This document shows positions 20,838-27,833 of a stretch of DNA of 43,696 nt, piece after piece. A model generated the notes under the pieces. It searched no databases. It was not told the origin of the DNA and was given only the letters and a program-made list of their open reading frames with translations. The position numbers were made by a program, and so were the translations under genes. Position 1 is the first letter of the stretch; the number at the start of each line of letters is the position of its first letter. The stretch comes from a virus. The stretch is taken from the IMG/VR virus record IMGVR_UViG_3300020183_000151, positions 1-43,696 of that record. One strand, given 5' to 3'.

Positions 20838-22574
20838 ATGAGTGAAGGATCTTTATTTAATTCAGGTTTTCTTGGTGCAAGTTTTAGCTGGTGGGTAGGT
20901 CAAATTGCCGATGACTCAACCTGGCGTGATAATATTTTACCTGGAAAGTTTGAAAGTGCTGATCAAATTCCTGGATGGGGTAGGAGATTTAAGGTTCGTA
21001 TTATAGGTCTTCATGATCAGGGAGAGGCTGAAATAGCATCAGACCAACTTCCTTGGGCACAGGTAATGTATCCCATTACTGCTGGTGGTGGTCAGGGAAG
21101 TTCTGGACAAACACCAAATCTCCGTCAGGGGAATATGGTATTTGGTTTCTTTCTAGATGGTCAGGAGCAACAAGTTCCTGTAATTATGGGAGTGCTTGGT
21201 AATAATGCACAAACTTCTCTTGCAACAAAAATTGGTGATGGGAAAGTAACTAATACTCAACCTGGAAGCCTTGCAACTAGTGGATTTGCTGAAGGTAAAG
21301 TACCATATCCTGGAGCTGCCACGGGATCATCAAAACCAAAGGCACCTGACACTGGACTTGTAATTAAGAAACCAGAGGCAGGAAAAGGAGCAACTATAGA
21401 AAATGCTGATGCAGTTCATTTACAGAGTAATGCTGATACAAAAAGACTAGATTTGTATCTTAAAAAGTCTGTGTTGTTAAGTCCTTGTGATGTTACTGGT
21501 TCTGCAATGAAAGGAATGCAGACAGAAATTGAAAGTCTTACAAAAGAAATGGATAAGATTTTGCAATCAGCATCATCTTATGTTGATGCGGTATCACAAA
21601 CTGGAAGTATTGGCACTCCTGATGAAAAAATACAAGCTTTAATGGAACAGTATGCACCAAAAATTTCAAAACATATGAAGGTTGTTTTTAATAAAATTTC
21701 AGAATATACTGCAAAGCAAGTCAATAAAACACTTGGACCTTTAGTTGATATAATGTATCCAAATCAAAGATTTCAATTTTTTGATATAAAACTAGAAGTT
21801 AATGAATTACTTGTAGGTCTCTTCGACAAAATTACGAATAATTTATCAAATCAAATATTAGGTACTTTAACAGACAAATTAAAAAATCCAACACCATCAA
21901 ATGATCCTCCCAATCCCACTCCAAATAATCCAAACCCAAAAGGAGGAACTGCACCCTTTGTTCCAATTTGTTCTGTTGAAGAACTGACAGGAAGTGTAAT
22001 TGCTGCAAATATGGGAGATATGGATAATACTATTGCAACAATAATTACCTCTGTCGGTGCTTTCTTAAATGATATTCAAGAGAATCAAATCAGTGGGATA
22101 GAAGAAAGTGCTAGTAGTGCATTAGCATCTCTAACTACTATTGCAGGAAGTGTTGATGATATTGCAGAAAAAGTTAGCAAAATGGGAAACTTAATTTCCA
22201 GAATAATTGGAGGTCTTCCTGAAATAGAAATACCTGATATTAATGCAAGTCTTGTATCAGCACTTTCTTTTGAAAATATTTCTCTTGATATTTTTAAGTC
22301 TGATTTAAAGCCAAATTGCCCCATATCAGATTTCTATACCTTACAAGAAGGTGCTGGGGCTGCAGAAGAAGCACAATTACCAAGACCTGCACAAGTTAGT
22401 AAGGATACAGAAAATCCTTCTACGGTAACTTCTGCAAGTCAACCAGATTTTGCATCACCATCAAAAGATACTGATGATTTACTTAGTGATGAAAATACAA
22501 GGTTGACAGGAAATGAAACTTCTGGATCTTTTGCTCCAGGTGGTGCTGCAAGTGGAGGAGCATTAGCAGAATAA
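20838..22574 (+). CDS. 5: gp5-like baseplate hub/spike OB-fold protein without lysozyme
   Basis: A 578-residue protein. Residues ~1-150 resemble the OB-fold region of gp5/VgrG: SFSWWVGQIADDSTWRDN, GWGRRFKVRIIGLHDQGE, LPWAQVMYP and QQVPVIMGVLGN. The T4 lysozyme domain, which lies between OB and needle in T4 gp5, is not visible, and neither is the regular beta-helix. Instead there is a helical middle (about 215-340), a Pro/Asn linker (near 355-370) and a second helical region. A Ser/Thr/Ala-rich tail closes it. It likely trimerises on the gp27-like hub. Muralytic domains are found in the two giant proteins upstream, and a needle-like protein is encoded two genes downstream. Confidence 0.75.
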   Translation: MSEGSLFNSGFLGASFSWWVGQIADDSTWRDNILPGKFESADQIPGWGRRFKVRIIGLHDQGEAEIASDQLPWAQVMYPITAGGGQGSSGQTPNLRQGNMVFGFFLDGQEQQVPVIMGVLGNNAQTSLATKIGDGKVTNTQPGSLATSGFAEGKVPYPGAATGSSKPKAPDTGLVIKKPEAGKGATIENADAVHLQSNADTKRLDLYLKKSVLLSPCDVTGSAMKGMQTEIESLTKEMDKILQSASSYVDAVSQTGSIGTPDEKIQALMEQYAPKISKHMKVVFNKISEYTAKQVNKTLGPLVDIMYPNQRFQFFDIKLEVNELLVGLFDKITNNLSNQILGTLTDKLKNPTPSNDPPNPTPNNPNPKGGTAPFVPICSVEELTGSVIAANMGDMDNTIATIITSVGAFLNDIQENQISGIEESASSALASLTTIAGSVDDIAEKVSKMGNLISRIIGGLPEIEIPDINASLVSALSFENISLDIFKSDLKPNCPISDFYTLQEGAGAAEEAQLPRPAQVSKDTENPSTVTSASQPDFASPSKDTDDLLSDENTRLTGNETSGSFAPGGAASGGALAE

Positions 22575-22577
22575 ATA
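22570..22577 (+). promoter_or_regulatory. T4-type late promoter (AATAAATA)
   Basis: AATAAATA includes the TAA stop of the gp5-like gene (22572-22574), 38 bases before the next ATG. Confidence 0.6.
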
Positions 22578-22615
22578 CTATTACTATGACGAAAGTAGAA
22601 ATATAAAACTTAAAT

Positions 22616-24709
22616 ATGGCATTAAATATATTTAATCCCCCAAGAAAAGATGATATTAAAGTTGCATATATTGATCCAACTTTGGGATTAGTTCGAGATG
22701 TCTCAATTTGTGATGCAAATATAGAAGCTCAGAAAAATCCAGGAACTATTTTTATTTTTAGGGATGGAAATCAAACACTTAAGTATTTAAATATTAATGA
22801 AGTTAATGCATTAAATCCTAATGATTTAGTTCCAACTGAAGAATGTGGAGGAATTACTTCTAAAAAGGAATGTGGTCCACCAACTATTCAAATTTTCGGT
22901 GGTGGTGGTATTGGTGCTGCGGGGAATGCAGTCATAAGTCCAACGGGTGCGGTTCTTGCAGTCGATGTTATTCGTGGTGGAAATGGTTATCAATATCCAC
23001 CACTTGCTTCTGTAAAAGATCTTTGTGCTAGTGGAAGTGGTGCTGTGTTATTAGCAACAATTGGAAACATTCCTAAAAAAAATGAAACACCTGATCCACA
23101 AAATCTTGAAATCTGCCCATCAACAAGAGTTGGTTATGGTAAAAATTGGGGACCAAATGGAGAAGATCTTGGTGACTGGGATCCAAAGACATATTTTCCT
23201 GAAGAATATTCTTCAGGTTCATCAAGTTCCTTTGAAGCAGGTGTATTTACACCTTCAAATCCACGTAATGTAAGAATTGGTGCAAGTAGGAGAACAACAT
23301 ATGATCTTAAGTATAAATTATCAATACCAGGATATACTTCTAAAGATCTTGTAAATGTAACTTGGAATATAACTGGTCAAGGGGACATTGGAAGAGGTTT
23401 TAGATTTACCTTTACCGCAATAGATAAGTCTCATTCCTTTGTTATAACAGAAGCAGTAAGAAACCCGAGAAACAGAGGTGCTAAGGTTGAAAAACACGGA
23501 GTAAAGCCAAATATTGATTATAATGTAGTTACATCATCAATTGGTGGTGTAGCTGGACCTGCTAGACCAGTAGTTCAACAAGGAACATTATCTGGAGGAC
23601 CACTCAATCTTGATCAGTTGTTTAATGCCTCACCTACTCCTGGTCAAGCGTCCAATGCTGCGTTTGCTGATGCACTGGGCACAAGATCCGACTCTGACGA
23701 TATGAGGATCGTTGCTTTTGATGTAGAACTACCTCCAGCAGTGCCTGAAGATGGAGTAGAGAGAGGAGTTGTAAAAAAAATAATTGTAATTGATCCCGGT
23801 AACGGTTATATACCACCAAATTTTCCCTCACCAGTTCCACCTGTCATTGTAGCAATTCCTCCCGGTCCTCCAGGTATTGGTATTGGTACTATTGGTATAG
23901 GTATTACTCCAGGCACTACTACAGGCACTACTCCAGGCACTACTCCAGGCACTACTCTAGGCACTATTCCAGGCACTATTCCAGGCACTACTCCAGGCAC
24001 TACTCTAGGCACTACTCTAGGCACTACTCCTCCCATTCTACCTCCTATTCCACCTCCTATTCCACCTTCAGGACCACCAACAGGTATTAATGCAACATTC
24101 CTACCACAATTTGAGGTTGTGAGAGATCCAATTGTAATAGATCCACAAAAACTTTTACAAGTGACTGATCTTGTTGGATTAAAACAAACTGGATATGTAA
24201 ATGGAAGGGCTTATTATGGTTCTGTTTATTATAACAGAGGTATTCGTTATGCAGGTTTCTATGAAACTGTTGGAGAACCAGTAATAGTTTATGATACTTT
24301 AAGAGAAAGTATTCTTGCACAAATTACTACTCCACCATCTGCAATTTTAAGACAAGGCACTGATATAAGAAGTAATGATCCCTTACTAAATATTCCAAGA
24401 ACAATTCAACCAACGTTAAATAGTAATAGCATTGTTGGTGCTGGAGATTATTTCCCACCATCAGTTCCGTTCACTCAAGAACCAACTCCAGGAGCAATTT
24501 ATTCAGTATCCTTAAGATTAAGTGAAGTTCTTGTAACAGATCCTGGAATTAATTATAATGTTACTGATAAAATTAGAATAACTCCAAGTAATGGTGCTAT
24601 TCTTGAACCAGTTTTTGGATCTTTTGGAAGAGTGATTAAAGTTTCTGTTATTGATCCTGGATTTGGATTTACTGAATATCCACAAATTGAAATGTATACG
24701 CCTTTATAA
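22616..24709 (+). CDS. Virion structural protein with PGTT repeat (697 aa)
   Basis: Not identified as a T4 protein. The N-terminus (MALNIFNPPRKDDIKVAYIDP) is followed by glycine-rich beta repeats such as GGNGYQYPP, DPGNGYIPP and, near the C-terminus, DPGFGFTEYP. This is the small GGxGY repeat also found in the 1938-aa and 620-aa proteins. Residues ~432-471 consist of ten four-residue units (PGTT, LGTT, PGTI), followed by a Pro/Ile-rich stretch, probably an extended linker. A conserved-looking segment around 500-560 (tyrosine rich, YVNGRAYYGSVYYNRG) follows. Position between the gp5-like and needle-like genes suggests a baseplate or spike-associated protein. Confidence 0.65.
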   Translation: MALNIFNPPRKDDIKVAYIDPTLGLVRDVSICDANIEAQKNPGTIFIFRDGNQTLKYLNINEVNALNPNDLVPTEECGGITSKKECGPPTIQIFGGGGIGAAGNAVISPTGAVLAVDVIRGGNGYQYPPLASVKDLCASGSGAVLLATIGNIPKKNETPDPQNLEICPSTRVGYGKNWGPNGEDLGDWDPKTYFPEEYSSGSSSSFEAGVFTPSNPRNVRIGASRRTTYDLKYKLSIPGYTSKDLVNVTWNITGQGDIGRGFRFTFTAIDKSHSFVITEAVRNPRNRGAKVEKHGVKPNIDYNVVTSSIGGVAGPARPVVQQGTLSGGPLNLDQLFNASPTPGQASNAAFADALGTRSDSDDMRIVAFDVELPPAVPEDGVERGVVKKIIVIDPGNGYIPPNFPSPVPPVIVAIPPGPPGIGIGTIGIGITPGTTTGTTPGTTPGTTLGTIPGTIPGTTPGTTLGTTLGTTPPILPPIPPPIPPSGPPTGINATFLPQFEVVRDPIVIDPQKLLQVTDLVGLKQTGYVNGRAYYGSVYYNRGIRYAGFYETVGEPVIVYDTLRESILAQITTPPSAILRQGTDIRSNDPLLNIPRTIQPTLNSNSIVGAGDYFPPSVPFTQEPTPGAIYSVSLRLSEVLVTDPGINYNVTDKIRITPSNGAILEPVFGSFGRVIKVSVIDPGFGFTEYPQIEMYTPL
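23909..24028 (+). repeat. Ten 12-nt tandem repeats (PGTT coding)
   Basis: Ten consecutive 12-base units of the type CCAGGCACTACT, varying only at the first one or two bases (CC, AC, CT) and at one base of the last codon (ACT or ATT). They encode PGTT, TGTT, PGTT, PGTT, LGTI, PGTI, PGTT, PGTT, LGTT, LGTT. Unit number is likely unstable. Confidence 0.93.
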
Positions 24710-24717
24710 GTAATTAT

Positions 24718-25335
24718 ATGCCAACCCCCCAGAATAGACCTGCACAAAAAACTCAAACTGGAGATACTGCAAAAAAGAGCTTTACATCAGTTAGTCAAGG
24801 TAATGATCATGGTTCAATTTGTTTTGGACAAGTTTCTGCTGATGGAGCAGTTACTTCGAGTATATTACTTCAAGCATCTGATGGAAGACATTCGATTGCT
24901 CTAGATAAGGATGGTCCCAGAAAAGGAGCTACTCAAATTACTGCACCCGGAAGAATTTCAATTCAATCAGGAGAAGATAAGGCAGAAGCAGAAGACACTC
25001 TATTCATTAATGCACTTAATGGAAACATTGATATTATTGCATCTAATGGTAAAATAAGATTACAAGGAACTGATATAGAACTCATTGCAGTAGGAGATGG
25101 AGGAACTAAAGGTAATATTCGAATAAAAGCAAGTGAAACTATCGAACTTGATGCAAAAAAAGTTCTTATTAATGCAAGAACAATGTATAAACTTGCATCA
25201 GCAGGATCTGCAGAAATCATTGCAAATAGTGCTATGACAATTTATTCATCAATTATTCGTGGAGTGACTGATGGATGTGCAAATCAGGATGGAAAATGTG
25301 GTGGAAAAGATTTTAAAAGAAAAAACAGTAGGTAA
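24718..25335 (+). CDS. Spike needle-like beta-helical protein (gp5 C-terminal-like)
   Basis: A 205-residue protein. From about residue 75 to 185 it shows short regular beta repeats: GRISIQSG, GNIDIIASNGKIRLQGTDIELIAVG, GNIRIKASETIELDAKKVLINA and SAEIIANSAMTIYS. This periodicity is that of the triple beta-helix needles of gp5 and VgrG spikes. The N-terminal 40 residues are polar with HGSICFGQV. The C-terminus has two cysteines (CANQDGKCGGKDF) and a basic tail. Placed after the gp5-like OB gene, it could form the membrane-piercing needle as a separate chain. It could instead be another trimeric baseplate protein. Confidence 0.62.
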   Translation: MPTPQNRPAQKTQTGDTAKKSFTSVSQGNDHGSICFGQVSADGAVTSSILLQASDGRHSIALDKDGPRKGATQITAPGRISIQSGEDKAEAEDTLFINALNGNIDIIASNGKIRLQGTDIELIAVGDGGTKGNIRIKASETIELDAKKVLINARTMYKLASAGSAEIIANSAMTIYSSIIRGVTDGCANQDGKCGGKDFKRKNSR

Positions 25336-25347
25336 AGGAGAAAACTT

Positions 25348-26094
25348 ATGGCATTTATGTTGGATGATGCTGCCTTCGGTGGACAATTGATGGTTGGTGC
25401 AGGGCAACCCATAGCACTTGGATTGGGACCAAAAGGTAAAATAAGAGGTTCTACATTTATTGAGGGACCAGCACAAATAGGAAAAGGTGGGGCATATCTA
25501 AAAAGAGAAGCAACCTTGATGATCGCAAGAACTGAAAATGTGGATTGTGAGAGTCCAAAAAGATCTCTTTTTGTAAGAGGAGATGTAAAAATTGAAGGAG
25601 ATGGTGAAACTAATGCAGCATTAATGGTAGTTGGAGATGTTAAAGCGGAGGGAGATGTTAAATCCAATGGAGGTTCTCATGTATTATCAGCGAAAAAAGA
25701 TTTTGATATTCCTCACCCAACGAAAGAGGGTTGGAGACTTACTCATGCTTGCGTAGAAGGTCCAGAAGCAGCAGTTTATATTCGGGGAAGAGTTACTAAC
25801 AAAACTGAAATTGAATTGCCGTTATATTGGAAAGAACTGGTTGATATTCAATCAATTACAGTTAATTTAACTCCTATTGGTGCTCATCAGGAAGTTTTTG
25901 TTCAAAGATGGGATTGTGAAAAAGTGTATCTTCATACAAATGGTGGTATGCCTATTGATTGTTTTTATCACATTATGGCAGAAAGAAAGGATACCGAAAA
26001 ACTTATAGTGGAGTATGAAGGAACTATTGAAGATTATCCAGGAGATAATTCTCAAAGATCCATTGCTGGATATCATTATGATGTGAAGGGTTGA
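25348..26094 (+). CDS. Virion structural protein with fibre-type C-terminal domain (248 aa)
   Basis: The strong ribosome binding site AAGGAG precedes ATG 25348. The first 110 residues are glycine-rich beta repeats (for example GDVKIEGDGE, VVGDVKAEGDVKSNGG). The second half begins KKDFDIPHPTKEGWRLTHACVEGPEAAVYIRGRV, a segment seen at the ends of many marine phage fibre or virion proteins; it continues IELPLYWKELVDIQSITVNLTPIG. It is probably a trimeric appendage or baseplate protein; the exact position in the virion is unknown. Its stop codon lies inside the -35 of the next promoter. Confidence 0.68.
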   Translation: MAFMLDDAAFGGQLMVGAGQPIALGLGPKGKIRGSTFIEGPAQIGKGGAYLKREATLMIARTENVDCESPKRSLFVRGDVKIEGDGETNAALMVVGDVKAEGDVKSNGGSHVLSAKKDFDIPHPTKEGWRLTHACVEGPEAAVYIRGRVTNKTEIELPLYWKELVDIQSITVNLTPIGAHQEVFVQRWDCEKVYLHTNGGMPIDCFYHIMAERKDTEKLIVEYEGTIEDYPGDNSQRSIAGYHYDVKG

Positions 26095-26119
26095 CACCAC
26101 CCCCAAGACCTGCTATGAT
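26091..26119 (+). promoter_or_regulatory. Near-consensus sigma70 promoter with extended -10
   Basis: TTGACA (26091-26096), 17 bases, then TATGAT (26114-26119), preceded by TGC (26111-26113), an extended -10. The -35 overlaps the stop of the preceding structural gene. The 60-aa ORF begins 27 bases downstream. It opens an early-type gene island inside the late region. Confidence 0.85.
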
Positions 26120-26145
26120 ACTCAGGTAATCACAAAACAAACCGA

Positions 26146-26328
26146 ATGACTGACGAATACCTGTCACGATGCGTGGTGGATCCACTTAGACGAACAGTTT
26201 ATTTGTACTCCGACGAAGGAACAAAAAAAGAAGTAGTCTGCGACACCGTAGAAGAGTTTATGAACGTGTTAAACTTTGTTCGTTCTACAGTGGATGAAGA
26301 TACTCTTGCTTATTCTTCTCCTCTATGA
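26146..26328 (+). CDS. Small hypothetical protein, 60 aa
   Basis: ATG at 26146, directly downstream of the sigma70 promoter. The product (MTDEYLSRCVVDPLRRTVYLYSDEG...) looks like a compact beta-beta-alpha protein, with a DTVEEFMNVLNFVRSTVDED helix. Similar small proteins occur in cyanophages, but no function is known. Its TGA overlaps the next ATG (ATGA), so translation is coupled. Confidence 0.75.
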   Translation: MTDEYLSRCVVDPLRRTVYLYSDEGTKKEVVCDTVEEFMNVLNFVRSTVDEDTLAYSSPL

Positions 26329-26486
26329 GACCTGAAACAAGACAATCTATGGAGATGCTTTTTGCCGCAAGGTGGAACATTCCAACTGCTGCACAAAACT
26401 GTGGATTAACTAACAAAGAAATGAAAATCACGTTTAATGAATACTGCCGTTTACATCCTCCGACTTATGAGGTAGAATCAAAATAA
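26325..26486 (+). CDS. Small hypothetical protein, 53 aa
   Basis: The ATG at 26325 overlaps the previous stop. The product MRPETRQSMEMLFAARWNIP... ends YEVESK. The part AARWNIPTAAQNCGLTNKEMKITFNEYC has the length and hydrophobic spacing of a helix-turn-helix, with a break at NCGLT, so weak DNA binding is conceivable, but this is inference. It is followed after 22 bases by tRNA-Leu and likely shares its transcript. Confidence 0.65.
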   Translation: MRPETRQSMEMLFAARWNIPTAAQNCGLTNKEMKITFNEYCRLHPPTYEVESK

Positions 26487-26508
26487 CTCATGTTTTCTGA
26501 GATTTTGT

Positions 26509-26592
26509 GGGAGTGTGGCGGAATCGGTAGACGCACCGGACTTAAAATCCGTTGAGAGCAATCTCGTGGGAGTTCAAGTCTCCCTACTCCTA
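26509..26592 (+). tRNA. tRNA-Leu (anticodon UAA)
   Basis: An 84-base class II tRNA. Acceptor GGGAGTG (26509-26515) pairs with TACTCCT (26585-26591), with G-U at both ends. D arm with GAATCGGTAGA, anticodon loop CTTAAAA with TAA at 26543-26545, long variable arm GAGA-GCAA-TCTC (26554-26565), T arm GGGAG-TTCAAGT-CTCCC (26568-26584), and discriminator A26592. CCA is not encoded. The first anticodon-stem pair is a C-U mismatch. It reads UUA, a codon favoured in this AT-rich sequence. Confidence 0.95.
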
Positions 26593-26596
26593 TTGA

Positions 26597-26604
26597 AATA
26601 AATA
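26597..26604 (+). promoter_or_regulatory. Possible late promoter (AATAAATA)
   Basis: AATAAATA lies four bases after the tRNA and 14 bases before the ATG at 26619. Spacing to the start codon is short, and it may be chance in AT-rich DNA. Confidence 0.35.
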
Positions 26605-26618
26605 AAAGAAAAAATCTC

Positions 26619-26897
26619 ATGAAATATAAGATCACAACCTCTTATAATTGGTATGAGACGAAAGAAGATAGGTTTATCATCAAAACATATTATATAAATG
26701 GGATCCCTTTCACATTTGATGAACTTCCAACTCTTGTCCAAGATGACCCAGAAATCATTGCCTGGGCAAACCAACAACTTACGATGAGTCCAGAGATTTT
26801 TTATCAAAAATCATTTTATTTGATAGACGAGCAATGTCATCCTTGTTTATTTGAAATGGATCTTGAGAACCCAGAAGTTCTTGACCAAATGCTCTAG
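26619..26897 (+). CDS. Hypothetical protein, 92 aa
   Basis: A 92-residue protein starting MKYKITTSYNWYETKEDRFIIKTYYINGIPF. It has aromatic-rich beta strands in the first third, then an acidic helical part (DELPTLVQDDPEIIAWANQQL) and CHPCLFEMDLENPEVLDQML at the end; the CxxC pair is isolated. No family recognised. It belongs to the small-gene island between tRNA-Leu and the Mom-like gene. Confidence 0.7.
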   Translation: MKYKITTSYNWYETKEDRFIIKTYYINGIPFTFDELPTLVQDDPEIIAWANQQLTMSPEIFYQKSFYLIDEQCHPCLFEMDLENPEVLDQML

Positions 26898-26928
26898 ATG
26901 ATTTATAATTTCTCAAAGCACCAAAAGA

Positions 26929-27087
26929 ATGATAATTAATCTATGGCATAATAAAGATATGGGCCAATGGAGATGGACTCTTACAGATCCAATTACTTTT
27001 GATATGGAATCAGGTCAAAGTGATAATCTTCGTGATGCAATGAATGATGTTGCAAATACAGTAGAATATCTTATCAGTAAATCATAA
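26929..27087 (+). CDS. Small hypothetical protein, 52 aa
   Basis: An ORF from ATG 26929 to TAA 27085-27087: MIINLWHNKDMGQWRWTLTDPITFDMESGQ... then a SDNLRDAMNDVANTVEYLI helix. The LWHN...GxWRWTL start followed by an amphipathic helix is a pattern of small cyanophage proteins of unknown role. An internal ATG at 26959 would give 42 residues. The ribosome binding site is weak. Confidence 0.6.
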   Translation: MIINLWHNKDMGQWRWTLTDPITFDMESGQSDNLRDAMNDVANTVEYLISKS

Positions 27088-27109
27088 CATAAGTAAGTAA
27101 ATATACTCA

Positions 27110-27748
27110 GTGAAGGACGAATATTTTATAGATAAAGTGAAGAAGTGCGAAGTAAAAGATTTACTGAATACTTTTCACTATCTCAAAGACGAATCCAAAG
27201 ATTTCAAAGTTAGTCCTTACTCATATGGCCTCTACAGAAACTCTGTTACAGATATTCTCCACGTTGGTGGTTGTCTCGGTGTCTGCATTTTTACTGGTCT
27301 CCCAGTCCCCGAAATAGCAGTAGGTGCATTTGGACTGCAAAGAAATGATCAAGAAGGTCTTTATGAACTCTCAAGACTTTGTATTCACCCAGATGTTCAA
27401 AAGGAAGAATACAATATCACATCCTGGTTCGTAAGTCGTTGTATCAAGAGGTTCCGCAAAGATGCCGCCGTTTCTGCTATTCTTAGCTATGCTGATGCTA
27501 ATCACCACTCTGGAATTATATACAGAGCTTGTAATTTTAGTTACTATGGGTTAACAGATCCAAAGAAAGACTTTTATTATGCTGATGGGACCAAACACTC
27601 TAGAGGTTCAGTAAAGGGTCTAGAAGGTGAATGGAAAGACCGTAGTAGGAAACATAGATACTTGATGGTTTTTGATAAATCACTAAATATCTATTGGAAA
27701 GAAGAGAAATGGTCTAATAATCAAGACGATACAAATTCGTCACGGTGA
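27110..27748 (+). CDS. Mom-like GNAT protein (possible DNA base modification)
   Basis: A 212-residue protein with a GTG start at 27110. The core GLYELSRLCIHPDVQKEEYNITSWFVSRCIKRF, followed by ILSYADANHHSGIIYRACNFSYYG, fits the GNAT-like Mom family: a central LSRLxI strand, a helix with SRCIK, and a YAD..HxGxxYRA motif. Phage Mu Mom modifies adenines to protect DNA from restriction, so a similar anti-restriction role is a reasonable inference. The C-terminus has SRGSVKGLEGEW and RSRKHRYLMVFDK, also typical for such proteins. It closes the early island and is followed by a terminator. A general acetyltransferase role cannot be excluded. Confidence 0.7.
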   Translation: MKDEYFIDKVKKCEVKDLLNTFHYLKDESKDFKVSPYSYGLYRNSVTDILHVGGCLGVCIFTGLPVPEIAVGAFGLQRNDQEGLYELSRLCIHPDVQKEEYNITSWFVSRCIKRFRKDAAVSAILSYADANHHSGIIYRACNFSYYGLTDPKKDFYYADGTKHSRGSVKGLEGEWKDRSRKHRYLMVFDKSLNIYWKEEKWSNNQDDTNSSR

Positions 27749-27768
27749 CCCAAAAAGTGTGACTTCAT

Positions 27769-27791
27769 AACCTCCTTATGGGGGTTTTGTT
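27769..27791 (+). terminator. Terminator after the Mom-like gene
   Basis: AACCTCC (27769-27775) pairs with GGGGGTT (27780-27786), with one G-U, around a TTAT loop, followed by TTGTTGT. It separates the early island from the late promoter at 27796. Confidence 0.65.
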
Positions 27792-27795
27792 GTAT

Positions 27796-27803
27796 GATAA
27801 ATA
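27796..27803 (+). promoter_or_regulatory. T4-type late promoter (GATAAATA)
   Basis: GATAAATA lies immediately after the terminator and 30 bases before the ATG of the 1938-aa fibre gene. Confidence 0.7.
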
Positions 27804-27833
27804 ACTCATAACGGAAACTATAAAGATAGTAAA

